Source: Actinokineospora pegani
GTDB lineage: Bacteria > Actinomycetota > Actinomycetes > Mycobacteriales > Pseudonocardiaceae
Direction of reading: 5' to 3'
Assembly: GCF_009745975.1 (NCBI RefSeq)
Contig: NZ_WHOL01000107.1
Coordinates: 186,001-250,000 of the forward strand
Length of the DNA stretch: 64,000 bases
Shown here: positions 25,470 through 33,807 of the stretch, one piece after another
Position numbering within the stretch: the first letter of the stretch is position 1
How the letters are laid out: the number at the start of each line of letters is the position of its first letter
Notes under the pieces: model-generated
Seen by the model: only the letters and a program-made list of their open reading frames with translations
What the model was told of the DNA's origin: nothing
Databases searched by the model: none
Program-made: the position numbers and the translations under genes

Positions 25470-25867
25470 CCGCCGTCGTCGGGTTGAGCGTCACCCACCG
25501 CCGCTACGTGCCCCACTCCCACGCCCACTACGGGGGCGGTCTGGTGGAGGGGGCGTACTCGTTGGGGCTGTTCGGTGACGTGGCCACCGAGCTGTCGGTC
25601 CGCGCCGACGGCGACGAGGGCCTGTTCGCCGGCTACGAGGCGGTGGAGTTCTCGGCGCCGCTGCGCGCGGGCGACGTCGTGGAGGCCACCGCCACGATCA
25701 CCCGGGTGGGGACCCGGTCGCGGGGGGTGGTGTTCGAGGCGCGGGTGGTGTGCCGGGCGACCCCGGAGGTGGGGCCGTCGGCGGCCCGGGTGTGTGACCC
25801 GCCGATCGTCGTCACCCGGGCGAGGGGCACTGTTGTGGTCCCCGCCGCCCGGGACTCCGGAGGGTGA
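25466..25867 (+). CDS. kal: 3-aminobutyryl-CoA ammonia-lyase (hotdog fold)
   Basis: The 133-residue protein has a single hotdog domain. The pattern RRYVPHSHAHYGGGLVEGAYSLGLFGDVATELSVRADGDEGLFAGYEAVEFSAPLRAGDVVEATATI matches the short Kal family, which removes ammonia from 3-aminobutyryl-CoA to give crotonyl-CoA in lysine degradation. A generic thioesterase reading is possible from the fold alone, but the operon position after kamE and the His/Gly-rich first helix support Kal. It is the last gene of the operon. Confidence 0.85.
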   Translation: MTAVVGLSVTHRRYVPHSHAHYGGGLVEGAYSLGLFGDVATELSVRADGDEGLFAGYEAVEFSAPLRAGDVVEATATITRVGTRSRGVVFEARVVCRATPEVGPSAARVCDPPIVVTRARGTVVVPAARDSGG

Positions 25868-26025
25868 CCACTGGTGGGTAACCGTGGTTGTGACTCGTCC
25901 GAGTGAGTGATCTTCTGGTGTGTGGGCCGGATGGAGCAAGGAAGTGCTTGCACCGGTTAGCGCGGGGCTGGTAAACCGCCGGGGAACCACAGGAAGCGGC
26001 GCGGGGCAGCCAGTTGCGGAGGGCC

Positions 26026-28089
26026 ATGTCGACCGAGCTCGTCGAGGTGGAGCAGATCCTCGGCCACACACCGGGCAAGGTCTGGGAACTCATCGGAGAG
26101 CCCACCCTGTACCCGAGGTACGTCCGCGAGGTCGCCGCCGTGGAGCGGGTCGCGGGCGGCTCGCGCAACCCGCGCTTCCGGGCGCGGTTCAGCCTCGGCG
26201 GCGGCCCGCCCGTCCTCGACGAGGTCGAGGTGCTGGTGTCGCGGCCCGGGGAGCACCTGGTGCTGGTCAGCCCGCGCTGGCAGGAGGGGCACCTGAGCGT
26301 GCGCCTGGAGCGCGACGGGCGCCGCCGCACCCGCGTGCAGGTCACCCTGTCGCTGCCGGAGGCGTTGACCGCGGGCACGGCGCTGACCGCGGGGTCCTGG
26401 GTGCGCAGGCGCGTGCGCAAGGCCCTGACGCTGATGGACCACCACCTGGCCGGGCGGGCGCTGACCGTCTCGCCCACCCGCATCGACCAGGCCGCCAAGG
26501 GGCAGACGGCGCTGTCGGTGGCGCGCACCCTGGCCAGGGCCGGGGTGCTGGCCCCCGGGCGCCCCGACAAGATCGCCCGCCAGCTCGCCGAGCTCAACCG
26601 GTGGGGTGCGACCTTCGCCGGCGGCTACCGCGCCGCCGCCGTCCGCCACCCCGACCACGTCGCCCTGCGTGACGAGCGCGGTGAGCTGACCTTCGCCGAG
26701 GTCGACACCCGCACCACCCGCCTGGCCAACGGCCTGGCCGGGCTCGGGGTGCGCCAGGGCCGCCGGGTGGCGGTCCTGTGCCGCAACCACTCCGGGCTGG
26801 TCGAGGCCACCATCGCCTGCGGCAAGCTCGGCGCGGACGTGGTCATGTTCAACACCGGCCTGTCCGCCGACCAGCTCGCCGACCTCATCGCCGAGCACCG
26901 GCCCATCGCGCTGCTCGCCGACGCCGAGTTCGCGCCGCTGTTCCACAACCTGCCCCGGGCCCTGACCTGGGTGTCGACCTGGGGTGCGGCCCCCGGCGAC
27001 CGCACCGCCGCGGGGGTGGTCGCCGACGGCTCCCCGCACCCGGCGCCGCCCCCGGACAAACCCGGCCGGGTGATCGTGCTCACCTCCGGCACCACCGGCA
27101 CCCCCAAGGGGGCCCGCCGCCGCACCCCGTCCGGTCTCGGCGCCGCCGCCGCGGTGCTCTCCCGCATCCCGCTGCGCGCCGGGGAGCGCATGCTGGTCTC
27201 CGCGCCCCTGTTCCACACCTGGGGGCTGGCCGCGGTGCAGTTGGGCATGCCGCTGCACGCCCGCATCACCCTGCAGCGGCGGTTCGACCCGGAGGCGGCG
27301 CTGCGCGCCATCGCCGAGCAGCGCGTCACCGCGTGGTTCGCGGTGCCGATCATGCTGCAGCGCGTCATGGCCCTGCCCCCGCAGGTCCGCGCCCGCTACG
27401 ACACCTCCTCGCTGCGGGTGGTCGCCTCCAGCGGGTCGGCGCTGCCGCCGTCGCTGGTCACCGGGTTCATGGACGCCTACGGCGACATCCTCTACAACCT
27501 CTACGGGTCCACCGAGGTGTCCTGGGCGGCCATCGCCGACCCCGCCGACCTGCGCGCCGCGCCCACCACCGCCGGGCGCTGCCCCACCGGCACCAAGGTG
27601 GGCATCCTCGACGGCGACGGCAGGCCGCTGCCGCCGGGCACCGTGGGTCGCATCGCGGTCGGCAACGACATGCTCTTCGACGGCTACACCTGCGGGGCCC
27701 GCACCGAGATGCACGACGACCTCATGGTCACCGGCGACCGCGGCTACCTCGACGCCGACCGGCGGCTGTTCGTCTCCGGCCGCGACGACGACATGATCGT
27801 CTCCGGTGGGGAGAACGTGTTCCCGCGCCCGGTCGAGGAGCTGCTGATGACCATCGACGACGTCGCCGACGTGGCCGTGGTCGGTGTCGCCGACCACGAC
27901 TTCGGGCAGCGGTTCGCCGCCTACGTCGCGCTCAAGCCCGGCTCGCGCATCGGCGCCACCGCCGTCCAGGAGTTCATCCACGACCACCTGGAACGGCCCT
28001 CGGTCCCCCGCGACGTAATCTTCGTGCGCAAAGTCCCGCGCAACGCGACCGGCAAGGTCGTCAAGCGCCTGTTGGTGGAGCAGGAATGA
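26026..28089 (+). CDS. SRPBCC - acyl-CoA synthetase fusion protein
   Basis: The 687-residue protein joins an N-terminal SRPBCC-like ligand-binding domain (about residues 1-140; VEQILGHTPGKVWELIGEPTLYPRYVREV) to a full AMP-dependent ligase. The ligase has VIVLTSGTTGTPKG near 350, LYGSTEVSW near 490, the DRGYLDADRRLFVSGRDDDMIVSGGENVFP hinge region near 575 and the C-terminal catalytic Lys in NATGKVVK. It should activate a carboxylic acid as an acyl-adenylate and form its CoA thioester. The N-terminal cup could bind or present the hydrophobic acid. ATG at 26026 is used; a TTG at 26014 is possible. A lipoprotein gene overlaps its end by 4 bases. Confidence 0.85.
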   Translation: MSTELVEVEQILGHTPGKVWELIGEPTLYPRYVREVAAVERVAGGSRNPRFRARFSLGGGPPVLDEVEVLVSRPGEHLVLVSPRWQEGHLSVRLERDGRRRTRVQVTLSLPEALTAGTALTAGSWVRRRVRKALTLMDHHLAGRALTVSPTRIDQAAKGQTALSVARTLARAGVLAPGRPDKIARQLAELNRWGATFAGGYRAAAVRHPDHVALRDERGELTFAEVDTRTTRLANGLAGLGVRQGRRVAVLCRNHSGLVEATIACGKLGADVVMFNTGLSADQLADLIAEHRPIALLADAEFAPLFHNLPRALTWVSTWGAAPGDRTAAGVVADGSPHPAPPPDKPGRVIVLTSGTTGTPKGARRRTPSGLGAAAAVLSRIPLRAGERMLVSAPLFHTWGLAAVQLGMPLHARITLQRRFDPEAALRAIAEQRVTAWFAVPIMLQRVMALPPQVRARYDTSSLRVVASSGSALPPSLVTGFMDAYGDILYNLYGSTEVSWAAIADPADLRAAPTTAGRCPTGTKVGILDGDGRPLPPGTVGRIAVGNDMLFDGYTCGARTEMHDDLMVTGDRGYLDADRRLFVSGRDDDMIVSGGENVFPRPVEELLMTIDDVADVAVVGVADHDFGQRFAAYVALKPGSRIGATAVQEFIHDHLERPSVPRDVIFVRKVPRNATGKVVKRLLVEQE

Positions 28090-28640
28090 CGACACGCACA
28101 GCACGCACCGCACTGGCGGCCCTGGCCGCGCCCGCCCTCGCCCTGGCCCTGGCCGCGGGGTGCTCGACGGAGGACCCGTCGGGGCCCCCGCAGCCGACCC
28201 CGATCGGCGACGGCCCGCTGGCCACCGCCGACCCGTGCGGGCTGCTGCCCGCCTCGGCGGTGTCGACCGCCGGGCTCGAGCGGTCGACACCGGACGCGGT
28301 CCCCAACACCCACCCGTCGAACTTCCGCGACTGCGGTTGGCGCCACAACACCGACGGCAAGACCGACTACCAGCTCACCGTCGGCATCATCGCCGACCCC
28401 GCCTACCCGCGGATCCCCGAGGGTGACACCTTCGTCGTCGACCAGTACAAGTCCGCGGGCCGTGACGGCACCCGCCTCAAGTACACCGAGGTCGACGGCT
28501 GCCAGTTCGTCACCGACACCGGCCCCCAGGAACGGGTCATGATCCTGGTCGTGGCCCTCACCGGCGGCGTCGACCAGGCCTGCGGGCTGTTGGAGAAGCA
28601 CGCCGCCGAGGTCGTGCGCGCCCTGCCCGGCGGAGTCTGA
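28086..28640 (+). CDS. DUF3558-type lipoprotein
   Basis: The 184-residue protein has an N-terminal signal ending in the lipobox LAAGC (Cys about 26), then a DUF3558-like domain starting DPCGLLPASAV and containing paired Cys residues (DCGW and GCQF) that may form a disulfide. Such proteins are anchored on the outer face of the actinobacterial membrane, and their function is unknown. The start codon overlaps the stop of the acyl-CoA synthetase gene (ATGA), so the two are co-translated, although a functional link is not obvious. Confidence 0.82.
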   Translation: MTTRTARTALAALAAPALALALAAGCSTEDPSGPPQPTPIGDGPLATADPCGLLPASAVSTAGLERSTPDAVPNTHPSNFRDCGWRHNTDGKTDYQLTVGIIADPAYPRIPEGDTFVVDQYKSAGRDGTRLKYTEVDGCQFVTDTGPQERVMILVVALTGGVDQACGLLEKHAAEVVRALPGGV

Positions 28641-28657
28641 CCGGCGGGTTCCGACCG

Positions 28658-28690
28658 GCCCTGGGCGGCGTCCCGGACGCCACCCAGGGC
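28658..28690. terminator. strong hairpin terminator between convergent genes
   Basis: A 16-bp stem (28658-28673 with 28675-28690, one G-T pair) has a minimal loop around CCCGG. It ends transcription of the lipoprotein gene and probably also of the convergent propeller gene. Confidence 0.75.
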
Positions 28691-28695
28691 ACGAC

Positions 28696-29529
28696 TCACC
28701 CGGTGACGTGGGCGAGGAACCCGGACTCGCACGCCACCCACACCCCGTCCTCGGCCACCGCCAGCCCGTGCGGCTCGGCGCCCGGCGGCAGGTCGACGTG
28801 GGTGAACGCCCCGTCGGCGTAGACGCCGACGCGGGAGGCGCCCCACTCGGTGAACCACACCCGGTCGAGGCCGTCGACGACCACCGCGTGCGGCTTGGCG
28901 GCCTGGTCGGGCAGCGGGATGGGGCGGACCAGGCCGGTGGCGGTCACGAACACCAGGTGACCGGTGTCGATCACCACCACCCACGCCCCGCCCTGCACCG
29001 CGCACACGCCCACCGGGCCCGCCTGGGCCATGGGCAGCGGCACGACCGTCACCGACGACCCCACGACCTTGGCCACCGCGCCCGCCCGGTTGAGCGCGCA
29101 CCAGACGACGCCGTCCGGACCCACCGACACCGCCGCCGGGAACCCGCCCGGGGGCAGGTCCACGTACCGCGCCCGCGACGGGTCGTCCTCGCGCAGCACC
29201 CCGAGCCGGTCGGTGGCCATGTCCGAGAACCACACCGACCCGCCCGCCGCGGCCACCCCGTACACCGACCCGCCCACGTCCACCAGGGCCTCGGCGCCCA
29301 CCCGGCCCAGCGCCCCGCGCGGGCCGTGCCCGGTGTCGAGGCTGGCGCCGAACCACGGGCCCGACATCACCATCGGCGCGCTGCCGCCCGGCGGGAGCTC
29401 GATCCTGGCCCCGGTCAGGCTGACCAGCGCCGAGGCCCGCACCAGGGTCGTCCACACCTCCCCGTCGACGATCGACACCCCGTAGGGGGCCTCGGCGGCG
29501 GTGGCGATTTCGCGCAAGGTCACGTCCAC
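28696..29529 (-). CDS. Vgb/SMP-30-like beta-propeller protein
   Basis: The 277-residue protein is made of about six repeats of 40-45 residues with the pattern P-x-G-V/A-x(n)-G-x-V-W-x-x (e.g. APYGVSIVDGEVWTT, VYGVAAAGGSVWFSD, PVGVCAVQGGAWVVV, PHAVVVDGLDRVWFTEW, PHGLAVAEDGVWVAC). This is the virginiamycin-B-lyase-like six-bladed propeller. True streptogramin lyases need a His/Glu/Mg2+ site that I cannot assign here, so antibiotic inactivation is only a possibility. There is no signal peptide. GTG at 29529 begins the first blade. Confidence 0.7.
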   Translation of the reverse strand: MDVTLREIATAAEAPYGVSIVDGEVWTTLVRASALVSLTGARIELPPGGSAPMVMSGPWFGASLDTGHGPRGALGRVGAEALVDVGGSVYGVAAAGGSVWFSDMATDRLGVLREDDPSRARYVDLPPGGFPAAVSVGPDGVVWCALNRAGAVAKVVGSSVTVVPLPMAQAGPVGVCAVQGGAWVVVIDTGHLVFVTATGLVRPIPLPDQAAKPHAVVVDGLDRVWFTEWGASRVGVYADGAFTHVDLPPGAEPHGLAVAEDGVWVACESGFLAHVTG

Positions 29530-29652
29530 AGGGCCCGACGGTACAACCCTCGAGGTCGACCTCATCCCCAGCACACCCACCCTGACCCTCGAGTAGAGGT
29601 TGAGACCGTGGCCCGGCAGGGGCGGCAACGCCGCTGGTCGTAGGCTGTTCGG

Positions 29653-31254
29653 GTGGCCGCTCCCACCCGCTCCCCGGACACCGGTCCGGACTCGCCCGCC
29701 CGTCGACACCGGCACCTGGTGGCGCTGCGCTGCGTCGTGGCGGTGGCGGGCGGGGTGCTCGTGTTCCTGGCGTGGCCGCCGCGCACCGCCTGGTGGCTGG
29801 CCCCGGTCGGGTTGGCCGTGCTCGCCGTCGTGCTGCACGGGCGCCGGGCCCGCGCCGGGTTCGGCTACGGCACCCTGTTCGGGCTCGGCCTGATGACCCC
29901 CGCCCTGGCCTGGACCGGCGAGTTCGTCGGCCCGGTCGCCTGGCTGCCGCTGAGCCTGCTGCAGGCGCTGTTCGTCGGTGTGGCCGCCGCGGCGATGACC
30001 GTCGTGGCCCGGCTGCGCGGCGCGGTGGTGTGGATGGCGCTGCTGTGGGTGGCGGGGGAGACCCTGCGGTCGGTGTTCCCGTTCGGCGGGTTCCCCTGGG
30101 TGCGCCTGGCGTTCAGCCAGCCCGAGGGCCCCTACCTGCCGCTGGCCGCCCTCGGCGGGGCGCCGCTGATCGCCCTGGCCGTCGCGCTCAGCGGGTTCGG
30201 CCTCGGCGAGGCCGCGCGCCGGATCGCCGCCCGCGCCGGTTCCGTGCGCGCCCTGGCCGCACCGGTCGCCGCCGCCGTGGTCCCGCTGCTGGCCGGGGTC
30301 GCCGCCACCGGCGCCGTGGGCGTCGACGCCAACGCCGGTCAGGCCACCGTCGCCGCCGTCCAGGGCAACGTCCCCCGCGCCGGGCTCGACTTCAACGCCC
30401 AGCGCCGGGCCGTGCTCGACAACCACGTCGCCCGCACCGAGCAGCTCGCCGCCGACGTCCGCGCCGGGACCGTGCCCCGGCCGCAGCTGGTCATCTGGCC
30501 GGAGAACGCCTCCGACATCGACCCCCTGCGCAACGCCGACGCCCGCGCCCTCATCGACCGCGCCGCCCGCGACATCGGGGCCCCGATCGCCGTCGGGTCG
30601 GTCCTCATCGGCGACGACCGGCTGCCGCGCAACACCGTCATCCACTGGGACCCGCAGGCCGGGCCCGTGGACACCTACACCAAGCGGCAGTTGCAGCCCT
30701 TCGGCGAGACCATGCCCTACCGGTCGCTGTTCCGGCTGTTCAGCCCCGCGGTGGACCGGGCGGGCGACTTCCAGCCCGGCGCCGACCCCACCGTGTTCGC
30801 CATGGGCCCGGCCAGGGTCGCCCTCGCCACCTGCTACGAGGTCGCCTTCGACGGCGTGGTCCGCGAGTCCGTGCTCAACGGGTCCACCCTGCTCGCCGTG
30901 CCCACCAACAACGCCACCTTCGGCCGCACCGAGATGACCTACCAGCAACTGGCCATGGACCGCGTCCGCGCCGTCGAGCACGGCCGCGCCGTCGTCGTCG
31001 CCGCGACCAGCGGTGTCAGCGCCATGATCAGCCCGGACGGGACCGTCGCGCAGCGGACCGGTCTTTTCACCCCCGCCGCGCTGGTCGCCACCCTGCCGCT
31101 GCGCTCGACCACTACGATGGCGGATCGACTCGGCGCGTGGCCGCAAGCGGCTATGGTGGCCGCCGCGCTCGCGGCACTGGTGACGGCACTGGTGGCGGGC
31201 AGGCGCGGACGGAAGGCGGGCGCGGGGGGACAGGCAGGCGACCCCGCGCCCTGA
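29653..31254 (+). CDS. lnt: apolipoprotein N-acyltransferase
   Basis: The 533-residue protein has N-terminal hydrophobic helices (to about residue 230) and a nitrilase-like periplasmic domain. The catalytic triad is visible as Glu in VIWPEN (about 280), Lys in [11 protein letters not shown] (about 340) and Cys in ATCYEVAF (about 395). A final membrane helix lies near 500. It adds a third acyl chain to the N-terminal Cys of lipoproteins. The following gene is a polyprenol-phosphomannose synthase; in mycobacteria these two functions are also paired (Ppm1 region). The start is a GTG. Confidence 0.9.
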   Translation: MAAPTRSPDTGPDSPARRHRHLVALRCVVAVAGGVLVFLAWPPRTAWWLAPVGLAVLAVVLHGRRARAGFGYGTLFGLGLMTPALAWTGEFVGPVAWLPLSLLQALFVGVAAAAMTVVARLRGAVVWMALLWVAGETLRSVFPFGGFPWVRLAFSQPEGPYLPLAALGGAPLIALAVALSGFGLGEAARRIAARAGSVRALAAPVAAAVVPLLAGVAATGAVGVDANAGQATVAAVQGNVPRAGLDFNAQRRAVLDNHVARTEQLAADVRAGTVPRPQLVIWPENASDIDPLRNADARALIDRAARDIGAPIAVGSVLIGDDRLPRNTVIHWDPQAGPVDTYTKRQLQPFGETMPYRSLFRLFSPAVDRAGDFQPGADPTVFAMGPARVALATCYEVAFDGVVRESVLNGSTLLAVPTNNATFGRTEMTYQQLAMDRVRAVEHGRAVVVAATSGVSAMISPDGTVAQRTGLFTPAALVATLPLRSTTTMADRLGAWPQAAMVAAALAALVTALVAGRRGRKAGAGGQAGDPAP

Positions 31255-31316
31255 CACGCAGCACCGACACCGGCCCAAGGCCCCGCGCGCCGCGCGGACG
31301 AGGAGGAGAACCCCGC

Positions 31317-32084
31317 ATGGCGGAGCAGCCGCACGACCCCGCACACCTCGACCCCGTCCTGGTGGTGATCCCGACCTACAACGAGCGGGAGAACCTCGGG
31401 GTCATCGTCACCCGGCTGCACGCCGCCCTGCCCCAGGCGCACGCCCTCGTCGTCGACGACGGCAGCCCCGACGGCACCGGCGACCTCGCCGACGAGATGG
31501 CCGCCGCCGACGAGCGCGTGCACGTGCTGCACCGCACCGAGAAGGCCGGGCTCGGCGCCGCCTACCTCGCCGGGTTCACCTGGGCCCTGGAACGCGAGTA
31601 CGCCGTCATCGTCGAGATGGACGCCGACGGGTCCCACGCCCCCGAGGACCTGCCCCGGATGCTCGACGCCCTCACCGACGCCGACCTGGTCCTGGGGTCG
31701 CGGTACGTGCCCGGCGGCAAGACCGTCAACTGGCCGCTGCGCCGCCAACTGCTCTCCCGCGGCGGCAACGTGTACTCCAAGCTCGCCCTCGGCGCCAAGG
31801 TCAACGACATCACCGGCGGCTACCGGGCCTTCCGCCGCGCCGTGCTCGAGAAGCTCAAGCTCGGCAACGTCGCCTCCCAGGGGTACTGCTTCCAGGTCGA
31901 CCTCGCCTGGCGCACCATCGAGGCCGGGTTCACCGTCGTCGAGGTGCCCATCACCTTCACCGAGCGCGAGATCGGCGTGTCGAAGATGAGCGGCAACATC
32001 GTCCGCGAGGCGCTGTGGCGGGTCACCAAGTGGGGCCTGCGCCGCCGCGGCAACCAGGTCAAGGCCCTGCTGCGGATCAAGTAG
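31317..32084 (+). CDS. ppm1: polyprenol-phosphate mannosyltransferase
   Basis: The 255-residue GT2-family enzyme has [16 protein letters not shown], the nucleotide-binding [10 protein letters not shown], the metal-binding VEMDADGSH and the conserved GGYRAFRR and [13 protein letters not shown] segments of dolichol/polyprenol-phosphate mannose synthases. It transfers mannose from GDP-mannose to polyprenyl phosphate, supplying glycolipid and protein mannosylation. An AGGAGGAGAA ribosome site precedes the ATG. It is 62 bases after lnt and surely in the same operon. Confidence 0.92.
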   Translation: MAEQPHDPAHLDPVLVVIPTYNERENLGVIVTRLHAALPQAHALVVDDGSPDGTGDLADEMAAADERVHVLHRTEKAGLGAAYLAGFTWALEREYAVIVEMDADGSHAPEDLPRMLDALTDADLVLGSRYVPGGKTVNWPLRRQLLSRGGNVYSKLALGAKVNDITGGYRAFRRAVLEKLKLGNVASQGYCFQVDLAWRTIEAGFTVVEVPITFTEREIGVSKMSGNIVREALWRVTKWGLRRRGNQVKALLRIK

Positions 32085-32094
32085 GGTCGCGGCG

Positions 32095-32484
32095 GTGGGC
32101 GCCAGGCAGTACACCGGCTCGCCGGAGGACGCCGACATCCGCCGCGCCGACTCGCTGGCCAGGGAGATCTTCTCCGACGTGGCCAACAAGTGGGCGCTGC
32201 TGATCATCGAGACCCTCGGCGGGCGCACCCTGCGGTTCAGCGGACTGCGCGACGAGGTCCAGGGCATCAGCCACAAGATGCTCACCCAGAACCTGCGCAT
32301 GCTCGAGCGCAACGGGCTGGTCCGGCGCACCGTGCACCCCACCGTCCCGCCCCGCGTCGAGTACGCCCTCACCGAACCCGGGCACGGCCTGCGCGCCACC
32401 ATCGACCTCATGTGCGGGTGGACCCACGACAACATCGCCCACATCGAGGCCTCCCGCCGCCACTTCGACACCGGGCGCGGCTAG
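32095..32484 (+). CDS. HxlR-family winged-helix regulator
   Basis: The 129-residue protein has the HxlR winged helix (NKWALLIIETLGGRTLRFSGLRDEVQGISHKMLTQNLRMLERNGLVRRTVHPTVPPRVEYALTEPG, about residues 28-95). Such proteins respond to aldehydes, quinones or redox state. The GTG start is 11 bases after ppm1. Its TAG stop lies inside the CTAG at the left end of a MITE-like element, so the original 3' end may have been slightly different. It is convergent with a RidA-family gene. Confidence 0.85.
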   Translation: MGARQYTGSPEDADIRRADSLAREIFSDVANKWALLIIETLGGRTLRFSGLRDEVQGISHKMLTQNLRMLERNGLVRRTVHPTVPPRVEYALTEPGHGLRATIDLMCGWTHDNIAHIEASRRHFDTGRG

Positions 32485-32587
32485 GTCGTGTTTCGAAAGC
32501 CCGTGTTCGCGACAGCCGCGCCGGATGCGGCCAGGAACCACCCCGATCACGACTCTCATCGAACGAGACTTCCGAAACACGACCTAG
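32481..32587. mobile_element. 107-bp MITE-like element with terminal inverted repeats
   Basis: The ends are inverted copies: CTAGGTCGTGTTTCGAAAG at the left, and the right end read on the minus strand is CTAGGTCGTGTTTCGGAAG, one mismatch in 19. CTAG at both tips fits a 4-bp target duplication as made by IS5-family transposases. The inner 65 bases code for nothing obvious, so it is non-autonomous. The CTAG copies hold the TAG stop codons of both flanking convergent genes. Confidence 0.7.
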
Positions 32588-32991
32588 TCCAGCACCGCGA
32601 CGACCTCCAACTCCACCAGGTGCTCGGGCACATCCAGGGCGGGTGTGCCGAACAACGACGCGGGCGGCGTCGTCGTGGCGCCCACCGCCGCCCTGCCCCG
32701 GGCGATCCCCTCCGCCACCACCGACATCATCGCGGGCTCGTACCGCACCACGTGGAAGGTCAACCGGACCGCGTCGTCGAACGTCGCCCCCACCGACGCC
32801 AACGCCGTCGCCGCGTTGCGGTAGACCTGCTCCACCTGCGCGGCCAGGTCACCCACGTGCAGGTGCGCCCCGTCGGCGTCCCACGACACCTGACCGGCCA
32901 CGTGCACCGTGCGCGACCCCGTCGACACCGACACCTGGTGGTACAGGTCGCTCTCGGGAAGCCCTCGCGGGTTCACCAGCGTCACAGCCAT
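32584..32991 (-). CDS. RidA/YjgF-family protein
   Basis: The 135-residue protein has the Rid fold: YHQVSVSTGSRTVHVAGQVSWDADG, QVEQVYRNAATALASVGATFDDAVRLTFHVV and the C-terminal PALDVPEHLVELEVVAVLD. RidA proteins hydrolyse reactive enamine/imine intermediates. The canonical active-site Arg region (normally SRS or R-x-x-V-E-V near the end) reads LVELEVVAV here, so the activity may differ (Rid2-7 type). The stop codon lies in the CTAG end of the MITE-like element. The region upstream holds GGTTA-CTGGA-TAACC (33016-33030), a possible control site. Confidence 0.8.
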   Translation of the reverse strand: MAVTLVNPRGLPESDLYHQVSVSTGSRTVHVAGQVSWDADGAHLHVGDLAAQVEQVYRNAATALASVGATFDDAVRLTFHVVRYEPAMMSVVAEGIARGRAAVGATTTPPASLFGTPALDVPEHLVELEVVAVLD

Positions 32992-33171
32992 GATCCTGCC
33001 CTCTACTCTCTTCCGGTTACTGGATAACCGTAGGAGAGCGAGCAGGTCGGGCGGAAGGACGCACTTTCCAGTGACTGGGGAACCCGCCGGTTACCCAGCA
33101 GCTCCAGCCACCCGCCACACCTCGCGGATGTGGCCGCCGACACGGCGACCCGGAGCGCCCCCGGACGTGGA

Positions 33172-33207
33172 ACGGCCGCCCAGGCGGGGGGAGTCCCGGG
33201 CGGCCGT
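33172..33207 (-). terminator. rbpA terminator hairpin
   Basis: ACGGCCGCCC pairs perfectly with GGGCGGCCGT around a 16-base loop, about 20 bases after the rbpA stop on the minus strand. Confidence 0.6.
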
Positions 33208-33226
33208 GGTCGTGCGGGTGTGGCGG

Positions 33227-33568
33227 TTACGCGGGGCGTCGTCGTGCGCGCAGGTCCTGGAGCCGCTCGGTGAGCAGGTCCTCCAGCTCCGGGATCGACC
33301 GCCGCTCCAGCAGCATGTCCCAGTGCGTGCGCGGCGGCTTGACCTTCTTCGGCTCCGGAGCCGACCCGTCGAGCATCTTCGACTCCAGGCCGTGCAGCCT
33401 GCACTCCCACACCGAGGGGACCTCGGCGTCGTCGGAGAAGGGGACCTCGAAGTCGTGGTCCTTCGGGCACGCGTACCGGACCGTGCGTCGGGGGGCGAGG
33501 TCGTGGTTGCGGTCGGTCTCGTAGCTGACCGCACCCAACCGGCTTCCACGCAGAACTCGGTCGGCCAT
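33227..33568 (-). CDS. rbpA: RNA polymerase-binding protein RbpA
   Basis: The 113-residue protein matches RbpA: the N-terminal MADRVLRGSRLGAVSYETDRNHDLAPR, a zinc-ribbon-like core (RYACPKDHDFEVPFSDDAEVPSVWECRLHG), a basic linker (PEPKKVKPPRTHWDMLLERR) and the sigma-interaction helix SIPELEDLLTERLQDLRARR. It binds the beta subunit and group I/II sigma factors and stabilises open promoter complexes. It is actinobacteria-specific and supports the taxonomic reading. The canonical start is the ATG at 33568; about 240 bases of upstream control sequence precede it. Confidence 0.96.
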   Translation of the reverse strand: MADRVLRGSRLGAVSYETDRNHDLAPRRTVRYACPKDHDFEVPFSDDAEVPSVWECRLHGLESKMLDGSAPEPKKVKPPRTHWDMLLERRSIPELEDLLTERLQDLRARRRPA

Positions 33569-33807
33569 TGGCGGTGTCCTTCCTCTCGGCTCGTCCAGCG
33601 GAGCCCGGGTGTTGCTCACCCAGTGCAACGAGCGACCAGGGGAAAGGATTCCCCGATCCCTCGATGCGATCGCTCAGGGTGACAACCTTCACCCGTCAAC
33701 GACTACGTCTTCTTGGAAGATGCCCGTTTTCGTCGTCCGTGAAGCCTCGCGGCGCGAATTGCGCCGCATCTCACCCGCTCGAGTGATCATAGCCGCCCAC
33801 CGGGCGT

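Noticed and set aside
25868-26025. dif site at the skew reversal
   Set aside because: No sequence resembling an XerCD dif site could be seen between the kal gene and the fusion gene.
28696-29529. Streptogramin (virginiamycin B) lyase resistance gene
   Set aside because: Only the propeller fold is supported; the catalytic His/Glu/Mg residues could not be assigned, so a resistance function is not claimed.
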